From positions 1,798,001 through 1,862,000 of the forward strand of contig NZ_CP091138.1 in NCBI RefSeq assembly GCF_021582875.1: a stretch of DNA of 64,000 bases, written 5' to 3'. The stretch is from Microbacterium sp. KUDC0406. Its GTDB lineage: Bacteria > Actinomycetota > Actinomycetes > Actinomycetales > Microbacteriaceae. The notes beneath the pieces were generated by a model. It worked only from the letters and a program-made list of their open reading frames with translations, ran no database searches and was not told where the DNA came from. Shown piece by piece: positions 48,473-57,952 of the stretch. Both the position numbers and the translations under genes were made by a program. How positions within the stretch are numbered: the first letter of the stretch is position 1; each line of letters opens with the position of its first letter.

Positions 48473-48634
48473 TCAGGTGCGGTTCTTGCGCGCGCCTCTG
48501 ATGATTCCGTAGACGAGGGTCACCAGGAACAGGATGATCCCGAGCACCGCCAGCCAGAGAAGGCCCTTCACCACGAACCCGAGCACTGAGAAGCCCAGCC
48601 AGATGAGCAGGAGCACGATCAGAAGAATCCACAT
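48473..48634 (-). CDS. Small hydrophobic membrane protein
   Basis: 53 aa. Two hydrophobic segments (ILLIVLLLIWLGFSVLGFVV and LLWLAVLGIILFLVTLVYGI) with a basic C-terminus RGARKNRT. Occurs as an unannotated hydrophobic protein in related actinobacteria. No clear ribosome-binding site before the ATG at 48634. Convergent with the Nudix gene, four bases apart. Confidence 0.6.
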   Translation of the reverse strand: MWILLIVLLLIWLGFSVLGFVVKGLLWLAVLGIILFLVTLVYGIIRGARKNRT

Positions 48635-48723
48635 GGCCCGAGTCTCGGCGTCCGTCGAGGCCCGCGACACCCCGTTGACGAGCACAGGCGGATCCGTTAG
48701 CGCCGTAGACTCGATGCCATGCA

Positions 48724-48802
48724 ATGCCGGTGAGTCGCCTCCGTCCCCGCCTTCGGGCGCCGTTCGTCGCGTCCGGGCATCCTTCGACAGGAAAGACTCA
48801 CC
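48724..48802 (+). promoter_or_regulatory. Structured leader before the SDR gene, possible pseudoknot
   Basis: ATGCC (48724-48728) can pair with GGCAT (48776-48780), while the adjacent GGTGAGTC (48729-48736) is the exact complement of GACTCACC (48795-48802), which abuts the ATG at 48803. The two stems interleave as an H-type pseudoknot and would cover the start codon. TAGACT at 48706 is a plausible -10. I do not recognise a named riboswitch class. Confidence 0.4.
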
Positions 48803-49663
48803 ATGCAGCATCCTCTTGCGGGCCGTACGGCCCTCGTCACCGGCGTCTCCCGCCGGGCCGGAATCGGCTACGCGACCGCCACGACTCTCGCCGCGCTCGG
48901 CGCGAATGTGTTCATCCACCACTTCCGTGCACACGACCTCGATCAGCCCTGGGGCGGCGACGACCTCGACGAGGTGCGCGCCGGAGTGTCCGACGCGCTG
49001 ATCCCCGGTGCCGTCTCCGGCGACCAGCACGCCGACCTTCGCGATCCCGCGTCGATCGAGCCGCTGCTGGATGCGGCGTCCGAGCTGACCGGATCGCTCG
49101 ACATCCTGATCTGCAATCAGGCCATGAGCGGCAGCGACGGCGGCATCCTCGACATGACCGCTGACCGGCTCGACGCGCACTGGCAGGCCAACGCCCGGGC
49201 GACGCTGCTGCTGACCGCCGGCTTCGCCCGGCGGAAGACGGCGACGGATGCCGCCGAGCAGCGCCCCGGCGACCGCGTGGGCTCCGGCCCGTTCGAGAGG
49301 CCCACCGGGCACGTCATCTGGATGACCTCGGGCCAGGCCGACGGCCCGATGCGCGGCGAGGTCGCCTACGCCACGAGCAAGGCCGCACTGGCCGGCGTCA
49401 CGAAGACCGTCGCCGCCGAGCTGCTCGACCTCGGCATCGTGCTGAACACGGTGAACCCCGGCCCTGTCGACACGGGTTATCTCGATCCCGCGACGACGGA
49501 CCGCGACCTGAGCTGGTTGCCGGAGTTCCTGGCGAAGACCCCGTTCGGGCGATTCGGACGGCCCGACGATCCGGCCCGGCTGATCGGCTGGCTGTGCACG
49601 GATGCCGGGTCGTGGGTGGTCGGGCAGGTGCTCACCACCGACGGCGGCTTCGCGCTGCGCTGA
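48803..49663 (+). CDS. Short-chain dehydrogenase/reductase
   Basis: 286 aa. TALVTGVSRRAGIGYA is the nucleotide-binding motif, ILICNQAM the NAG-like strand, and YATSKAA the catalytic YxxxK. TTDGGFALR at the C-terminus is typical. An insert of about 30 residues between the glycine loop and DLRDPASIE is longer than usual. Substrate unknown. The leader may regulate translation. Confidence 0.88.
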   Translation: MQHPLAGRTALVTGVSRRAGIGYATATTLAALGANVFIHHFRAHDLDQPWGGDDLDEVRAGVSDALIPGAVSGDQHADLRDPASIEPLLDAASELTGSLDILICNQAMSGSDGGILDMTADRLDAHWQANARATLLLTAGFARRKTATDAAEQRPGDRVGSGPFERPTGHVIWMTSGQADGPMRGEVAYATSKAALAGVTKTVAAELLDLGIVLNTVNPGPVDTGYLDPATTDRDLSWLPEFLAKTPFGRFGRPDDPARLIGWLCTDAGSWVVGQVLTTDGGFALR

Positions 49664-49770
49664 ACCGGCGGCCGGGCGTGCCCGACTTCGGATCCGGCGG
49701 GCGACACGCCGGACGATGACCGGATGCCACGGCGCGTCGCGACCCAGCATTCGAAGTCGGGTCCGCCGGC

Positions 49771-50574
49771 TCAGCGGCCGGACGCGTCCCACCCCCGGAT
49801 GATGTCGAGGAGCGCCTCGGACGCCGCAGCGGGGGCATCCAGCATCACGACGTGACCGGCGCCGGGAATCGTGTGCAGCGGCGCGCCCTCGACGTCGGCC
49901 CACGCCTGCATCGCCGTGCGGATGTTGCCGGTGCGGTCCTCCGCGCCGACGACCAGCGCGAGCGGAACCGGCGTTCGGTACGCGGGATCGGGCGCGACGA
50001 ACGAGGCGGTCGCGCGCCACACGTCGAGGAACATCGGCTTCGGCATCCTGGCGAAGGTCGCGCTGATGGACTCGACGGCCTGCGGTGTCACCGCCGAGGC
50101 ATCCGCCATCAGCCTCGGCAGCTTCGACGCCGGAATGAGCCGGAGCATCGGCGCGGCCAGGCGCAGCCCGAACCGCTCGCCGCGGGTGAGCGGTCCGCTG
50201 TTCCAGGTCGTGCCGACGGCGATCAGCCCGCCGACCCGATCGGGGTGGGCGCGCACGTACGCCTGGGAGAGGTTGCCGCCCAGCGAGTGCCCCACCAGGA
50301 TCGGATGCTCCAGCTGCAGCTCCTCGAGAAGCGCGCCAAGATCGGCGAGGGCGTCCTCCGCCGTGAAGCGGGTGCCGGCGGCGAGCACAGAGGCGCCGTG
50401 CCCGCGCAGATCCCAGCGGATGCCACGGTATCCGACATCCTGCACGGCCTGCGCCTGCGTGGCGAAGGACGCGCTGTCCATCCCCGCGCCGTGCGTGAAC
50501 ACGACCGGCCGGCCGGGGCCTCCGCCGTCGACGTAGTGGATGGTCGCTGTGCCGCGCCGGAGGATGCCCGTCAT
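49771..50574 (-). CDS. Alpha/beta hydrolase
   Basis: 267 aa. PVVFTHGAGMDSASF gives the oxyanion hole, LVGHSLGGNLSQAYV the nucleophile elbow, and GAGHVVMLDAPAAAS the catalytic His. The Asp in VVGAEDRTGN is the likely acid. Substrate unknown. Followed by mfd on the same strand. ATG at 50574. Confidence 0.87.
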   Translation of the reverse strand: MTGILRRGTATIHYVDGGGPGRPVVFTHGAGMDSASFATQAQAVQDVGYRGIRWDLRGHGASVLAAGTRFTAEDALADLGALLEELQLEHPILVGHSLGGNLSQAYVRAHPDRVGGLIAVGTTWNSGPLTRGERFGLRLAAPMLRLIPASKLPRLMADASAVTPQAVESISATFARMPKPMFLDVWRATASFVAPDPAYRTPVPLALVVGAEDRTGNIRTAMQAWADVEGAPLHTIPGAGHVVMLDAPAAASEALLDIIRGWDASGR

Positions 50575-50602
50575 GACTCGAGCCTAGGAGACCCTCCGAG
50601 GC

Positions 50603-53600
50603 TCAGGACGCCTCGGCCTTGACCGGCTCCGGGAACAGCGCCGTGAACAGGTTGCCGACCCACTCCACCAGGTCGATGTCCTCGGGCATCGGCACCAGCA
50701 GCGCCTCTCCCCGGCGACGAACTTCGCCTTAGGGTACAGCCGCTGCAGCCGCACCTGCATCGAATCGGGGAGGTTCGCCGGCGCGATGCGCAGGTTCGAC
50801 CCCATCGCGACGACGTCCGAGAGCCCGGCGCGAGCGGCGCGGCGGCGCAGCCGCGCCACCGCGACGAGCCCGTCCACCTCGTCGGGCAGCGCGCCGTACC
50901 GATCGGTGAGCTCCTCGACCACGAGGTCGATCGCGTCGTCGGCGGCCGTCGTCCCTGCCGCGGCGGAGAGCTTCTGGTACGCCTCGAGACGCAGGCGCTC
51001 GCTGTCGATGTAGTGCTCCGGGATGCGGGCGTCCACCGGCAGCTCGAGCCGCAGCTCGACATCCGACGAGGTGTCCTCGCCGCGGAAGGTGGCCACGGCC
51101 TCGCCCACCATCCTCAGGTACAGGTCGAAGCCCACCCCGGCGATGTGCCCGGCCTGTTCGGCGCCGAGCATGTTGCCTGCGCCGCGCAGCTCGAGGTCCT
51201 TCAGCGCCACCTGCATGCCAGAGCCGAGGTCGTTGTTCACGGCGATGGTCTGCAGGCGGTCGGCAGCGGTCTCGCTGAGCGGCTTCAGCTCGTCGTAGAG
51301 GAAGTACGCGTACGCCCGCTCGCGGCCTCGGCCGACGCGCCCGCGCAGCTGGTGCAGCTGCGACAGGCCGTACTTGTCGGCACGGTCGATGATGATCGTG
51401 TTCGCGTTGGAGATGTCGAGGCCGGTCTCGATGATGGTCGTCGAGACGAGCACGTCGTACTTGCGCTCCCAGAAGTCGTCGACGACCTGCTCGAGCTGAT
51501 GCTCAGCCATCCTGCCGTGCGCGACGGCGATGCGCGCCTCGGGCACGAGCTCGGCGAGCTCGGATGCCACGCGCTGGATCGACTGCACCCGGTTGTGCAC
51601 GAAGAACACCTGCCCCTCGCGCAGGATCTCGCGGCGGATCGCCGCGGCGATCTGCTTGTCGCTGCGCGCGCCCACGAACGAGAGGATCGGATGCCGGTCC
51701 TCGGGCGGCGTCTGCAGCGTGGACATCTCACGGATGCCGGTGACGGCCATCTCGAGCGTTCGAGGGATGGGCGTCGCGCTCATCGCGAGGATGTCGACGT
51801 TGGTCTTCATCTTCTTCAGGGCGTCCTTGTGCTCGACGCCGAACCGCTGCTCCTCGTCGATGATCATCAGGCCGAGGTCCTTGAAGATCACCTGGTCGGT
51901 GAGCACACGGTGCGTGCCGATGACCATGTCGACCGTGCCGTCGGCCAGCCCTGCCAGGGTGAGGCGCGCCTCCTTGTCGGTCTGGAACCGCGACAGCGGC
52001 CGCACCTTCACGGGGAACCCGGCGAACCGCTCGGTGAACGTCTCGAGGTGCTGCTTCACCAGCAGCGTGGTCGGCACCAGCATCGCGACCTGCTTGCCGT
52101 CCTGGATCGCCTTGAACGCAGCGCGCACGGCGACCTCGGTCTTGCCGAAGCCGACGTCGCCGGAGAGCAGCCGGTCCATCGGGATCGGCCGTTCCATGTC
52201 GGCTTTGATCTCGTCGATGGTCTGCAGCTGATCGTGCGTCTCGGCGAAGGGGAACGCCTCCTCCAGCTCGCGCTGCCAGGGGGTGTCCGGACCGAAGGCG
52301 TGCCCCTTCGCGCTCATCCGGGCGGAGTACAGCTTGACCAGTTCGACGGCGATGTCGCGCACCGCTCTGCGGGCCTTGCCCTTCGCCGCGGCCCAGTCGC
52401 TGCCGCCCATCTTCGAGAGCACCGGGGCCTCGCCGCCGACGTACTTCGAGAGCAGATCGAGCTGGTCGGTGGGCACGAACAGCTTGTCGCCCGGGTAGCC
52501 GCGCTTGGACGGCGCGTACTCCAGCACGAGGTACTCGCGGGTGGTCACTGCGCGCCGCCCTGAGCTTGTCGAAGGGTTGCGGCCGCCCGACGAGACCTCG
52601 CGCTTGGTCATCTCGACGAACTTTCCGATGCCGTGCGTGTTGTGCACCACGTAGTCGCCCTGCTTGAGCTGCAGCGGGTCGACGACGTTCTTCCTGCGCG
52701 AGGCGAGCTTGCGCACCACGCGCTGATCGCCGCCGATGGTGCGACCGTAGAACTCGTTGTCGGTGAGCACGGCGAGGCGGGCCTCCGGGACCTGGAATCC
52801 GGATTCGACCGATCCTGTCACCAGAGTCGCGACGCCGGCATCCGGCTCCGCGTCGAGGTCCTCGAGGATGCGGGCGGCGATGCCGCGGTCGCCGAGCACA
52901 TCGAGGGCGCGTTCGGTGAGGCCCTGCCCTGAGGCGATCACGACCACGCGCCAGCCGTCCTGCAGCCGTGCGTCGACGAACGAGATCGCACCGTCGACGT
53001 TGCCGTGGAACGACGGGATGATCGACGCATCGATGTTCGCGGCGTCCTGATCGTCGGTGGCGAACGCGCTCAGCCGCCACCACACGCCGTCGCGGTCGCG
53101 CACGACGTCGCGCAGCTGCGCGATGGTGCGGAAGTCGCCGGCCCCGAGATCGATCGGGGCGGATGCCCCGGAGGTCGCGGCGCTCCAGGCCGCTTCGAGG
53201 AACTCGCGGTTGGTCTCGCCGAGGTTCTGTGCACGGGCGGTCGCGCGTTCGGGATCGACGATCGCGGCAGCGGAGCCCTTCGGCAGGTACTCGGCGAGGG
53301 TGACGAGCGGACCGGCGACCGCCGGCAGCAGCGATTCCATGCCCTCGACGGGGATGCCCTCGCTCATCTTCTCGAGCATCCCGGCGATCGCCGGGTACCG
53401 GCCGACGAGCTCGCCGGCGCGCTCGCGCACCTCGGCGGTGAGCAGCAGTTCGCGGCTGGCGGGCATGTCGATGACCGTGATCTCACCGGGCAGAGAGCGC
53501 TGGTCGGCGACGGAGAAGGCACGGATCTGGTCGACCTCGTCGCCGAAGAACTCCACCCTGGACGGATGCTCGGCCGTCGGCGGGAACACGTCGAGGATGC

Positions 53601-54153
53601 CGCCGCGCACCGCGAACTCGCCGCGGCGCGAGACCATGTCCACACGGGAGTACGCCCGCTCCACCAACTGCTCGACGGCCTCTTCGAGCTCGAGGCCGCG
53701 GCGGCCGACGCGCAGCTCGAGCGGGGCGGCGTCACCGAGGTTGGCGGCGAGCGGCTGCAGCGCGGCGCGCACCGAGGCGACGACCACCAGCGGCTTCGCA
53801 CCGTCCCAGGTGGTGATGCTGCGCAGCGTCTCGAGCCGGCGGCCGACGGTGTCGGGGCTCGGACTCAGACGCTCGTGCGGCAGGGTCTCCCAGGCCGGGA
53901 AGGTGAGGATCTCGGCATCCGCGAGGTACGTGCCCAGCGCCGCCGCGACCGACTCGGCGCGCCGGCCGGTGGGCGTGACGACGAGCACGGCGGCGGGATG
54001 CCCGGCATCCGCACGTCTGCGGAGCAGACCGGCGATCACGGGAGCGTCGAGCCCGTCGACCAGCGAGATGTCGGCGTCGGTGGATGCCCAGCTGAGAGCA
54101 TCGCGGTACAGGTTCGCCTCTTCCAAGGCGCGCAGAATCCCCGGAACAGTCAC
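50603..54153 (-). CDS. mfd: Transcription-repair coupling factor (frameshifted near the C-terminus)
   Basis: Intact product would be 1183 aa. Removes stalled RNA polymerase and recruits UvrA. N-terminal UvrB-like domains, an RNA-polymerase-interacting CarD-like stretch (DYVVHNTHGIGKFVEMTKRE), then the translocase with Walker A SGDVGFGKTEVA, DEEQ box IIDEEQRFGVEH, and TRG motif region GRVGRGRERAYAYFLY. One base is missing near 50710 (VAG joins to GEALLVPMPEDIDLVEW if one G is added), and the span is one short. The peptide NPSTSSG after KREVSSGGR comes from a repeat. GTG at 54153. Confidence 0.92.
52558..52576. repeat. CCTTCGACAAGCTCAGG-type repeat inside mfd
   Basis: CCCTGAGCTTGTCGAAGGG in the mfd coding sequence, read on the gene strand as NPSTSSGR. 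It lies between the CarD-like segment and TTREYLVLEYA. Confidence 0.8.
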
Positions 54154-54210
54154 CGGACAAGTGTATTGCGGGTCGCCGACATGCGGGACCTGGCGATTAC
54201 ACTGACCGGC

Positions 54211-54544
54211 ATGACGCTCCCTCCGCCGAACCAGTCCCCGCACGCGCACCCGGCGGCCGTCGTCTCCGAGCCCGGCTCGCCCGTGCTGGGGCGCTGGGCG
54301 ATGGGCTCTGGGTCTGGGGATCACCGCGCTCGTGTGCGGAGCGGTGAGCGCGATCGGCGCTGTGCTCAGCCTGTTCAGGATCCTTCCCTTCGATTTCAGC
54401 CCGGCGACCTCACTAGGCACTCTCGTCGGGCTCACCGCCATCGGCTTGGGCATCGCGGCGGCGGTGTCGCGCCGCGGGCGCAGGGCCGGGATCTTCGGCA
54501 TCGTGACGGCGCTCGCGGGGGCTCTGGTGTGGGGACTCGTCTGA
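54211..54544 (+). CDS. Small membrane protein, two helices (frameshifted)
   Basis: Intact product would be 110 aa. Pro/His-rich N-terminus, then hydrophobic segments GITALVCGAVSAIGAVLSLF and TSLGTLVGLTAIGLGIAAAV, with FGIVTALAGALVWGLV at the end. An inserted T near 54307 (ATGGGCTCTGGG where ATGGGCCTGGG keeps frame) joins the frames, and the span is one base over. Divergent from mfd. Function unknown; a DUF4190-like arrangement is possible. Confidence 0.6.
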
Positions 54545-54738
54545 GGTGGACTGATGCGGTACACGCTGATCGGCTTCGGGGCGGTCATCGTCGACCAGAG
54601 CTCCTGATCATCGGTCAGACGTCCTGACGGAGGCGTGCGGCATGGCCTGACAGGTGAGCGCGACCGCAACGACGGTTGGACGGGAGTTATCCACAGGGCG
54701 TGAACGGCGCGCCGCTCCGGGCGAATACGGTGGCGGTC

Positions 54739-55128
54739 ATGTCGCAGCGTGCAGAAGATGGAGCCGTCACAGAGCGCGGATCGTCGAGGCTCGCCTGGGC
54801 CTCCGTCGGCCTCGCCGCCGTTTCGATGACCGTCGCATTCTTGGATGCCTGGGACGTCATCGAGCTCTATCTCTGGGGCGATTCCCTCGCCCTGCTTGAC
54901 GTTCGTCCAGCCGGACGAATGGGTGTCGTTGTCGTCGTTCTCAGCCTCATCGCATCGATCACGGCCATCTACACACGGAGGACACTCCAAGGAGGACGAC
55001 CCGCGATCTGGGCGATCATCCTCTCCGCGGCCGCGTTCTCATTGGAGCTGTTGGTCCCCCTGATCATGCAGCTGCTGCTCATTCTGTTCCCGATCGGTTA
55101 CGCCCTCTATCGGCTGTGGACCGCGTGA
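54739..55128 (+). CDS. Hypothetical membrane protein
   Basis: 129 aa with four probable helices: RLAWASVGLAAVSMTVAFLD, MGVVVVVLSLIASITAIY, IWAIILSAAAFSLELLVPLI and MQLLLILFPIGYALYRLW. No domain recognised. I chose the ATG at 54739 because the upstream part of the frame lies in a region with no conservation signal I can see and the ATG precedes the first charged segment (MSQRAEDGAVTERG). Base composition is slightly lower in GC than neighbours. Confidence 0.55.
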   Translation: MSQRAEDGAVTERGSSRLAWASVGLAAVSMTVAFLDAWDVIELYLWGDSLALLDVRPAGRMGVVVVVLSLIASITAIYTRRTLQGGRPAIWAIILSAAAFSLELLVPLIMQLLLILFPIGYALYRLWTA

Positions 55129-55248
55129 CTCGATCGGCCAGCGTCCCAGGCACGGGCACGGTCAGGGATGCCTCCGCGCGCAAGGGTGCCCGACGGACGA
55201 TGAAGACCCCGGGTGCTCCGCGACCGCACCCCTGACGCGCCGCTCCGG

Positions 55249-55488
55249 TCAGCGCGTGCGGCGGGCGACGCGGAAACCGTCGACGGCGAGCACGGTCAGT
55301 GCGACGGCGAGGATGCCGTACACGAAGACGTCCGCGCCCTGCATGCGCTCGCCGAGCAGCACCCGCCAGGCGAAGACCACCTCCGCGGAGACCGAGACCA
55401 GCCCCGCGAGCAGGAACATGCCGCCGAACAGCACGGAGGCGGCGATCGACGCGAGCACACCGCCCGCGGAGGAATGCTGCACCGCCAC
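55249..55488 (-). pseudogene. EamA/RarD-like transporter remnant (internal deletion)
   Basis: 79 aa in frame. The first part (GVLASIAASVLFGGMFLLAG, then VVFAWRVLL) resembles the N-terminus of RarD-type EamA transporters, and the second part (LLGERMQGADVFVYGI, VLAVDGFRVARR) the C-terminus. About 200 residues between them are absent, with no frameshift, so an in-frame internal deletion is likely. Could also be a genuine small protein. Confidence 0.5.
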
Positions 55489-55575
55489 GCCCGTCTCCGT
55501 CCCTCGCGACGTCGTGCCGCCCTCTCAGGATATCCGCGCCCGACGCGACGGCCGGCTGCTCAGTACGCTGGCCCG

Positions 55576-56145
55576 ATGGAACCCGTCACCCTGCGCACCG
55601 ATCGCCTCGTCCTCAGCATCCCGACGGAGGCCGACGTCGACGAGATCACCTCGGCCTGCCAGGACCCAGAGGTGCCGCGCTGGACGCCGATCCCGAGTCC
55701 CTACTCGCGCGCCGACGCCGAGGCCTTCGTGGAGAAGGTCGCACGCTGGTGGGACGATGGTTCGGAGGCGGTGTGGGCCGTGCGGATCGACGGCGCGCTC
55801 GCGGGCATGGTCGGCCTGCATCAGATCGCCGGCCACCACACCGGCGGCAACGCCGAGCTCGGCTACTGGAGCGTCGTACGCTTCCGCGGGCAGGGCGTGA
55901 TGACCGAGGCGGCACGCGCGGTCGTGGACTGGGGCTTCGCGGAGCTCGGCCTGGCCCGCATCGGCTGGCGCGCGACCGTGGGCAACATCCCGTCCGCCCG
56001 CACCGCGCGTACGCTCGGCTTCCGCTACGAGGGGATGCTGAGGCAGGGGCTCACCGGTCCGCGCGGCCGCGACGACGGCTGGATGGCCGCGCTGCTGGCA
56101 TCCGACGACCGGACTCCGGTGGAGTGGCCGGTGCTCGCCGGCTGA
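55576..56145 (+). CDS. GNAT family N-acetyltransferase (RimJ/RimL-like)
   Basis: 189 aa. VTLRTDRLVLSIPTEADVDEI is the usual RimJ/RimL start; ELGYWSVVRFRGQGVMTEAARAV carries the acetyl-CoA loop (RGQGVM), and NIPSARTARTLGFRYEG the last conserved motif. The acceptor may be a ribosomal protein N-terminus or a small molecule. ATG at 55576. Confidence 0.88.
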   Translation: MEPVTLRTDRLVLSIPTEADVDEITSACQDPEVPRWTPIPSPYSRADAEAFVEKVARWWDDGSEAVWAVRIDGALAGMVGLHQIAGHHTGGNAELGYWSVVRFRGQGVMTEAARAVVDWGFAELGLARIGWRATVGNIPSARTARTLGFRYEGMLRQGLTGPRGRDDGWMAALLASDDRTPVEWPVLAG

Positions 56146-56193
56146 CACGCGGGGAATCGGCCCGTCCGCCCGCGCGCCGCTACGGTGTTGCGG

Positions 56194-56457
56194 ATGGAAG
56201 CCGTCACCATGCGCACCGCCCGTCTCGTCCAGCGCCGCTACGCGCGCGTCTCCGCCGAACTCGCGGCCGACTTCTCTGCGCTGCGCGACGAAGGGATGCT
56301 GCGCGCCGGCGTCTCACCGGAGAGCGCGGCGCGCATCACGATGGCGGCGCTCGACGGCCTGCAGCTGCAGTGGCTGCTGGCGCTCTCTGACGAAGGGGCG
56401 GAGCCCGTCGACATGGTCGCCGAGGCGCGGCAGTTCCTCTCACTGCTGGTGCGGTAG
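56194..56457 (+). pseudogene. TetR C-terminal domain fragment
   Basis: 87 aa. FSALRDEGMLRAGVSPESAA, then ITMAALDGLQLQWLLAL and MVAEARQFLSLLVR, corresponds to the C-terminal ligand-binding helices of a TetR regulator. No DNA-binding domain precedes it in any frame back to the acetyltransferase gene. ATG at 56194 or 56209. Could be expressed as a small dimerisation peptide, but a remnant is simpler. Confidence 0.55.
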
Positions 56458-56501
56458 ACGCCCCCTGGCCGGATGTCGCAGACCGGTGGCAGGATGAACC
56501 C

Positions 56502-57365
56502 ATGCCCGAGATGCCGGAGGTGCAGGGGCTCGTCGACTACCTCGGCGACCGCGCGGTCGGCCACGCGATCACCCGCACGAGCGTGGGCGAGATCGCCGCG
56601 CTGAAGACCTACGACCCGCCGAACACGGCCCTGCACGGCGCGACGATCACCGCGACCGCGCGGTACGGAAAGTTCGTCGATCTCGCCTGCGGCGACGAGT
56701 TGCACCTGGTCTTCCATCTCGCCAAGGCCGGCTGGCTGCGCTGGTACGACGATCTGCCGTCCACGCTCATCAAGCCCGGCAGGAGCCCGATCGCGCTGCG
56801 CGTCGCGATCGACGACGGGAGCGGCTTCGACCTCACCGAGGCGGGCACCAAGAAGTCACTGGCGGTGTACGTGACGCGCGATCCGCAGGACGTGCCCGGC
56901 ATCGCCCGGCTCGGTCCCGACCCCTTCGATCCGGCGTTCACGCGCGACGCGTTCGCCGCTGTGCTGGCCGGACGCCGCACGCAGATCAAGGGACTGCTGC
57001 GCGATCAGGGGCTGATCGCCGGCATCGGCAACGCCTACTCGGATGAGATCCTGCACGCCGCGAAGATGTCGCCGTACGCCCCGGCGGCGAACCTCGACGA
57101 CGCCGAGATCGATCGGCTCTACGACGCGATGCAGACGACGCTGCGGGAGGCGACGGCCGAGGCGTCCGGCAGACCGCCCGCCAGTCTCAAGGACGCCAAG
57201 CGGTCGGGCTTCCGCGTCCACGCGCGTCGCGGAGAGGCCTGCCCCGTGTGCGGCGACACCATCCGCAGCGTCTTCTTCGCCGATCGCAGCCTGGAGTACT
57301 GTCCCACCTGCCAGACCGGCGGCAAGCTCCTCGCCGACCGCCGGCTGTCCCGCCTGCTGAAGTAG
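56502..57365 (+). CDS. DNA glycosylase, Fpg/Nei family
   Basis: 287 aa. The N-terminus is PEMPEVQ rather than the PEGPE typical of Fpg; Pro2 and Glu3 remain as nucleophile and acid. The H2TH region is LRDQGLIAGIGNAYSDEIL, and the zinc finger at the end is CPVCGDTIRSVFF, then SLEYCPTCQTGGK with all four Cys. Glycosylase and AP-lyase activity on oxidised bases are expected. Closer to the Nei-like group found beside mutM in actinobacteria than to Fpg itself, so the substrate is uncertain. Confidence 0.88.
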   Translation: MPEMPEVQGLVDYLGDRAVGHAITRTSVGEIAALKTYDPPNTALHGATITATARYGKFVDLACGDELHLVFHLAKAGWLRWYDDLPSTLIKPGRSPIALRVAIDDGSGFDLTEAGTKKSLAVYVTRDPQDVPGIARLGPDPFDPAFTRDAFAAVLAGRRTQIKGLLRDQGLIAGIGNAYSDEILHAAKMSPYAPAANLDDAEIDRLYDAMQTTLREATAEASGRPPASLKDAKRSGFRVHARRGEACPVCGDTIRSVFFADRSLEYCPTCQTGGKLLADRRLSRLLK

Positions 57366-57408
57366 CGCATCGGCGGGTGCACGGCCGGACGGCTTCGCGC
57401 GCAGACAA

Positions 57409-57676
57409 TGCGCCAGGAGGAAAACGCCGCTCCCCCGGCATCCGCACCTGCGATTTCCTCCTTGCACCGCGACACGTCCGCCCACGGACTCCGCCGCAGT
57501 CGTCCACGAACTCCAGCAAGGAGAAAAACGCCGCGTCGCCCACATCCGCAGCGGCGTTTCCCTCCTTGCATGTGGGGCCCGCCGTACCCTCCCACGATCC
57601 GCTCGGCCTCTGCGAAACCGCGGCAAGGAGGAAAACGCACCCCGCGGTGCCGGCGGCAGGGGCACTTTCCTCCTTG
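57409..57676. repeat. Three tandem inverted repeats with AAGGAGG arms
   Basis: Copy 1 57409-57468 (CAGGAGGAAAACGCCG/CGATTTCCTCCTTGCA), copy 2 57516-57569 (GCAAGGAGAAAAACGCCGC facing GCGGCGTTTCCCTCCTTGC), copy 3 57623-57676 (GCAAGGAGGAAAACGCACC/GGCACTTTCCTCCTTG). They fill most of the 400-base gap between the glycosylase gene and the FMN riboswitch. Confidence 0.82.
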
Positions 57677-57764
57677 TGCGAACCGGGGCAGCGAGGCCTG
57701 CAGAAAACGAGCGCATGCGCGGGAATGAATCGACGGATGCCGCGTTGACTAGACTCAGAGCATC

Positions 57765-57904
57765 AACGTGCTCCGGGGTCGGTGAGAATCCGAACCGGCG
57801 GTGACAGTCCGCGAACGCCCGCCAGGGCGCCGATCCGGTGGAACTCCGGAACCGACGGTGATGCGGGAGGCGACTCCTGCTAGTCCGGAAGAGAGGAAGC
57901 ACGG
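57765..57904 (+). promoter_or_regulatory. FMN riboswitch (RFN element)
   Basis: The conserved RFN core is recognisable: GTGCTCCGGGGTCGGTG, GAATCCGAACCGGCGGTGAC, AGTCCGCGA, GATCCGGTGGAACTCCGG, ACCGACGGTGATG and the closing GGAAGAGAGGAAGCACG. It precedes the riboflavin operon and should turn it off when FMN is bound. TAGACT at 57750-57755 is a likely -10. Confidence 0.95.
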
Positions 57905-57952
57905 CGTGCACACGCGCGCCTCGGCACCCCCGGAGTCCGGAAAGGACCGCGG

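Noticed and set aside
57409..57676. CRISPR-like array before the rib operon
   Set aside because: Only three copies, each an inverted repeat with a different loop, and no cas genes; it is a hairpin repeat family.
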